Origin: Alisma plantago-aquatica
Lineage: Eukaryota > Streptophyta > Magnoliopsida > Alismatales > Alismataceae
Direction of reading: 5' to 3'
Length of the DNA stretch: 64,000 nucleotides
Assembly (NCBI GenBank): GCA_963693085.1
Contig: OY856412.1
Span: 965,058,281-965,122,280 of the forward strand
The position numbers and the translations under genes are program-made. Below are positions 61,327 through 64,000 of this stretch, piece after piece (position 1 is the first letter of the stretch; every line of letters starts with the position of its first letter). Below the pieces are notes generated by a model. That model worked only from the letters and a program-made list of their open reading frames with translations, searched no databases and was not told the DNA's origin.

Positions 61327-62780
61327 CAATATGGGATATAAGACACATGGGGTCAAAATTTTCATGAAATTACGTGCCATTCACTGCATTTGTGTGTTTC
61401 AATGTCCGATCACACATTTCGATGTTGATTGCAAAAAAATGAAATTTCAAGCAAATTTTTTTGCAGTTCCGATCGAAATTTTATTCCTTGGTTGGTCCTT
61501 TTGTAGTACAAGGCAATGTGACTAGCAAGCTAGGCCTAGTTGGTAAAAATACGATGGTTGGTAACAAGTACATTTGCTTTAGAAATGGTGGAAAGGATAG
61601 ACAACATTATTGGACGTTGAACATATGGGGATGTGTTGTCATTGGATTATGAGGCCAAGTAATGTTTGCTAGTTTCTTTTGTTGAAGGTTGATTGGAATT
61701 CCATTCTTTGTTTGGCAAGGAAATAAAGGCACTTTGCAGCGTAGGCATGATACAAAACATCCTTGTTTAATACTCGATTTTGTCCATGTCTACGATTGGT
61801 CGATGTAGAAACCTGGTAAACTTCCATGTTCTATCTTGTTGCTTACCTGTCGACCTGTGCCGATGACTTCAACCTAGTTGTCGACAATAGTGACCCGCCC
61901 CTGTTCAAAATATCCCTCTTGTTGACAAAACTTACACTGCACACACAGTGATGGCTTAGAGAAACTTGGTAGGAAATTGTTTTGACTGAGATAACTGTTG
62001 CCTGAGTTTTTTTAGCTAAAGAGTAGTATATCAATCCCTCTACTAGATCTACAACAAGTTTTACAAGTTCTGGTATAAACCTAACACTATTTCACCCCCT
62101 TTTGCAAATTTAAATATCGAAAGTAAATTTTTATTTTCTTAACCTGACATTAATGCCCATTGTAATCTAGGTAGATATAGAAGACCTTATATATTGAAGA
62201 AATGTAAGTTTTAAACATTTAGTTTTGAAGGTCTAATGGGTTATGTTTGTTAGTGAAATTTGGAGTTTTATGTCAAACTTGTAATTACAGTCGTTACTTT
62301 TAGCTCATATTGCTTCAAAGCTTTATTCCACAACTTTGTTGATGTTTCTTCCAAGTTTGCACAAACTTCTGTTTCCACACCTACCAAAGTCGACATCTTT
62401 TATCATGATATAAGCGATAAATAGAAGAGGTTGCGAAGAATGTGACACCCTCACATCCTTCATTTGGAATAGCATAGTTAGCCTTTTTGGGTCTCTGGGT
62501 TGTAGTTTAGGTTTTAGATGCGAATTGGTGGGTGTCAAGGAAGAAGATCAATATTTAACTTTGGCATCAATTTCACATAACCACAAATTCATATTCAGTT
62601 ACTAAAGTCTTAATATACTACGATATTCTGAAAAAGTCGCATTTTAAACGTGTTACTAAGTCACAATATACTCCGACTTTATGAAGAAGTCACATTTTAA
62701 AAGTATATTTTTCCATAGACGTATGAAACGTCAGAATAACTCCCGATTCCTGAATATTACGTTATATTCATGTATTATTC
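61327..62780. other. Unassigned DNA, possibly ATG5 intron
   Basis: No protein family, repeat boundary or ATG5 exon recognised on either strand. Short ORFs only. Confidence 0.45.
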
Positions 62781-62869
62781 ATGAATTATTCACATTTATG
62801 TTTTTTTCCTGTTTGTAAGTTCTTTTTCCATATTATACTGCTTGACTCTAACTGAGTTTGAGTATATAT

Positions 62870-63002
62870 ATGTGTGTGTGTACACATATATGTATATGTA
62901 TGCAATATTTGTAGATATCTGTATGCAATATATATGTACATATATATATGTGCAAAATACACACACGCACACACACACACGCACACACGCTCGCACACAC
63001 AC

Positions 63003-63059
<57 letters not shown>
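62870..63059. repeat. TG, CA and long TA microsatellites
   Basis: A short (TG)n at 62870-62882, a CA-rich tract at 62958-63003 with occasional CG, then about 27 TA units at 63005-63059. The ORFs here are microsatellite readings. Confidence 0.95.
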
Positions 63060-63062
<3 letters not shown>

Positions 63063-63455
63063 TCAGGCTAGAATACACTCGAGTGTATTCGGAGCGGAAT
63101 ACACTCAAGTAGTTTTTCATGATGCAATATTTTTTTTGAAAATCTAATCCGTTGATCTTCTTAAACATCTCGTGAACAACTCATATGCAAAATTTGAGCA
63201 CATTTGGATATATATAGCTCATGTTATGAAGACCACAAAAATTATGCATTTCAAATTAGTTTCGCGCATTGATTTTTTTGCCCTTGGATGAGTGACTTAC
63301 ACTCATCCAAATGGGCTCAAAATTTGTATGTAGCCTAGTAATAGTATAACGGTGAAGATCAACGGTTTACATTTTGCAAAAACTAGTCTTGATATACAAA
63401 CACACTTGAGTGTATTCGTGCGATCCGTACACTCGAGTGTATTCTAGCCTGACTC
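63060..63455. mobile_element. 396-bp MITE with long inverted repeats, placed in a TA microsatellite
   Basis: Left end GAGTCAGGCTAGAATACACT, right end its complement; the inverted repeats extend for about 50 bp with an indel. Each carries the palindrome AATACACTCGAGTGTATT or part of it. The flanks are (TA)n on the left and TATATATCTCTC on the right. The core is non-coding. Confidence 0.85.
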
Positions 63456-63479
63456 TATATATCTCTCTCTCTATATATA

Positions 63480-63513
<34 letters not shown>

Positions 63514-63530
63514 GAGAGAGATTTTCTCTG
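63456..63530. repeat. Interrupted TA/CT microsatellite
   Basis: Alternating TATATA and CTCTCT blocks ending with ATATAGAGAGAG. Confidence 0.9.
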
Positions 63531-63553
63531 TGGACACATTTTAGAACTTAAAA

Positions 63554-63654
63554 TGGAACCCTAGTTATTCTCCACCATAAAACAAAGGGTATCAAATTAA
63601 AATAACACATTTTATTTGTTATACCCTTTGTGGTGGAAAATGACTTGGGTTCCA
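63554..63654. mobile_element. Short hairpin-forming MITE-like sequence
   Basis: Arms of about 33 bp: TGGAACCCTAGTTATTCTCC and onward pair with ATACCCTTTGTGGTGG to GGGTTCCA with a few mismatches. TA-rich microsatellites lie on both sides (to about 63530, and from about 63678). Confidence 0.65.
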
Positions 63655-63830
63655 ACATGGTATGCACGTAGCACTATTCATATATATATATATATATGTA
63701 TGCATGCAATATATGTATATATCCTCCTATTTTTCGTGAACCGTTGACTGTATTTTACTATACGTCAGCCGGTTTTTACTCAAATTTCCCGCATAACTTC
63801 CGAAATCATAATTTTCAGCTCAACCGAATG

Positions 63831-64000
63831 CAATGTTTTAAAAAACGTTAAGCGGTAAGCGTGCGGACAGCACCTTGTAACTGGTTAAGCGGCCGATTTT
63901 TGAAAAAACGGGTTTTGATTTTCTATACAATTTTATAAAAAAATGCACATGCATGCATATATATACTATACTTTTTGGAACCTTTATACATATCTGAACA
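63831..64000 (+). mobile_element. Left end of a hAT-like element, cut by the window end
   Basis: Starts CAATGTTTTAAAAAACG and continues with AAGCGG words, like the termini of the element at 59816-60281 (CAGTGTTTTAAAAAGCGG). The 8 bases before it, ACCGAATG, are the predicted target duplication. Confidence 0.6.

Noticed and set aside
62786..63147. Cys/Val and Tyr/Ile repeat ORFs
   Set aside because: Readings of CA, TG and TA microsatellites.

Overview
This window is transposon-dense nuclear DNA of a flowering plant. The evidence is nested LTR retrotransposons with plant-type primer sites (complement of TGGTATCAGAGC), two CACTA (En/Spm) DNA transposons, several hAT-type elements with 8-bp target duplications, Helitron-like termini, and the first two exons of the autophagy gene ATG5. 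I cannot name the species. The only host gene I recognise is the ATG5 5' end at 53.3-53.7 kb.

Layout. 1-9620: a large non-coding LTR retrotransposon derivative (LARD type) on the minus strand. Its 4480-bp LTR is complete at 5141-9620, the internal domain at 3105-5140 is only about 2 kb and non-coding, and the other LTR (1-3104) is cut by the window start. It appears to have inserted into CACTA-A, whose right part runs 9621-18700. CACTA-A carries an array of about 194-bp palindromes, a frameshifted TNP2-type transposase (10615-13872) and a 15-exon second gene combining an En/Spm accessory region with a Ulp1/C48-like protease (14097-17719). It ends in subterminal GGCGTCGGTT repeats and a CACTACTACA terminus.

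18.7-30.26 kb: a decayed minus-strand Ty3/gypsy element (RT end, RNase H, integrase) split by a plus-strand solo LTR (20443-23330, 5-bp duplication ATAAG). The solo LTR is itself split by a hAT-like element (22122-22861, 8-bp duplication GTGCTAAT). To the right are a putative LTR fragment and unassigned AT-rich DNA.

30264-47220: CACTA-B, a complete minus-strand relative of CACTA-A with both termini and a TTT duplication. A very young gag-only SIRE-like copia element (33652-39935, 5-bp duplication AGCAG, LTRs differing at 7 of 1517 sites) interrupts its second gene. A 966-bp hAT-like element (42014-42979, duplication CTCAGAAA) interrupts its transposase. Lesions differ between the two CACTA copies, so neither encodes intact proteins; comparing the copies shows most breaks.

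47.85-52.9 kb: a tandem array of about 34 monomers of about 140 bp, with three tandem copies of a higher-order repeat of about 1.15 kb. Its monomers begin like a plant Helitron 5' end, and a Helitron-like 3' hairpin follows the array. It ends about 400 bp upstream of the ATG5 start codon. ATG5 exons 1 and 2 are intact, but no later exon is visible. The following 10 kb holds a decayed minus-strand copia element (54.4-61.3 kb) with two nested inverted-repeat transposons, then microsatellites with two hairpin-type MITEs placed in TA/CT repeats, and the start of a further hAT-like element at 63831.
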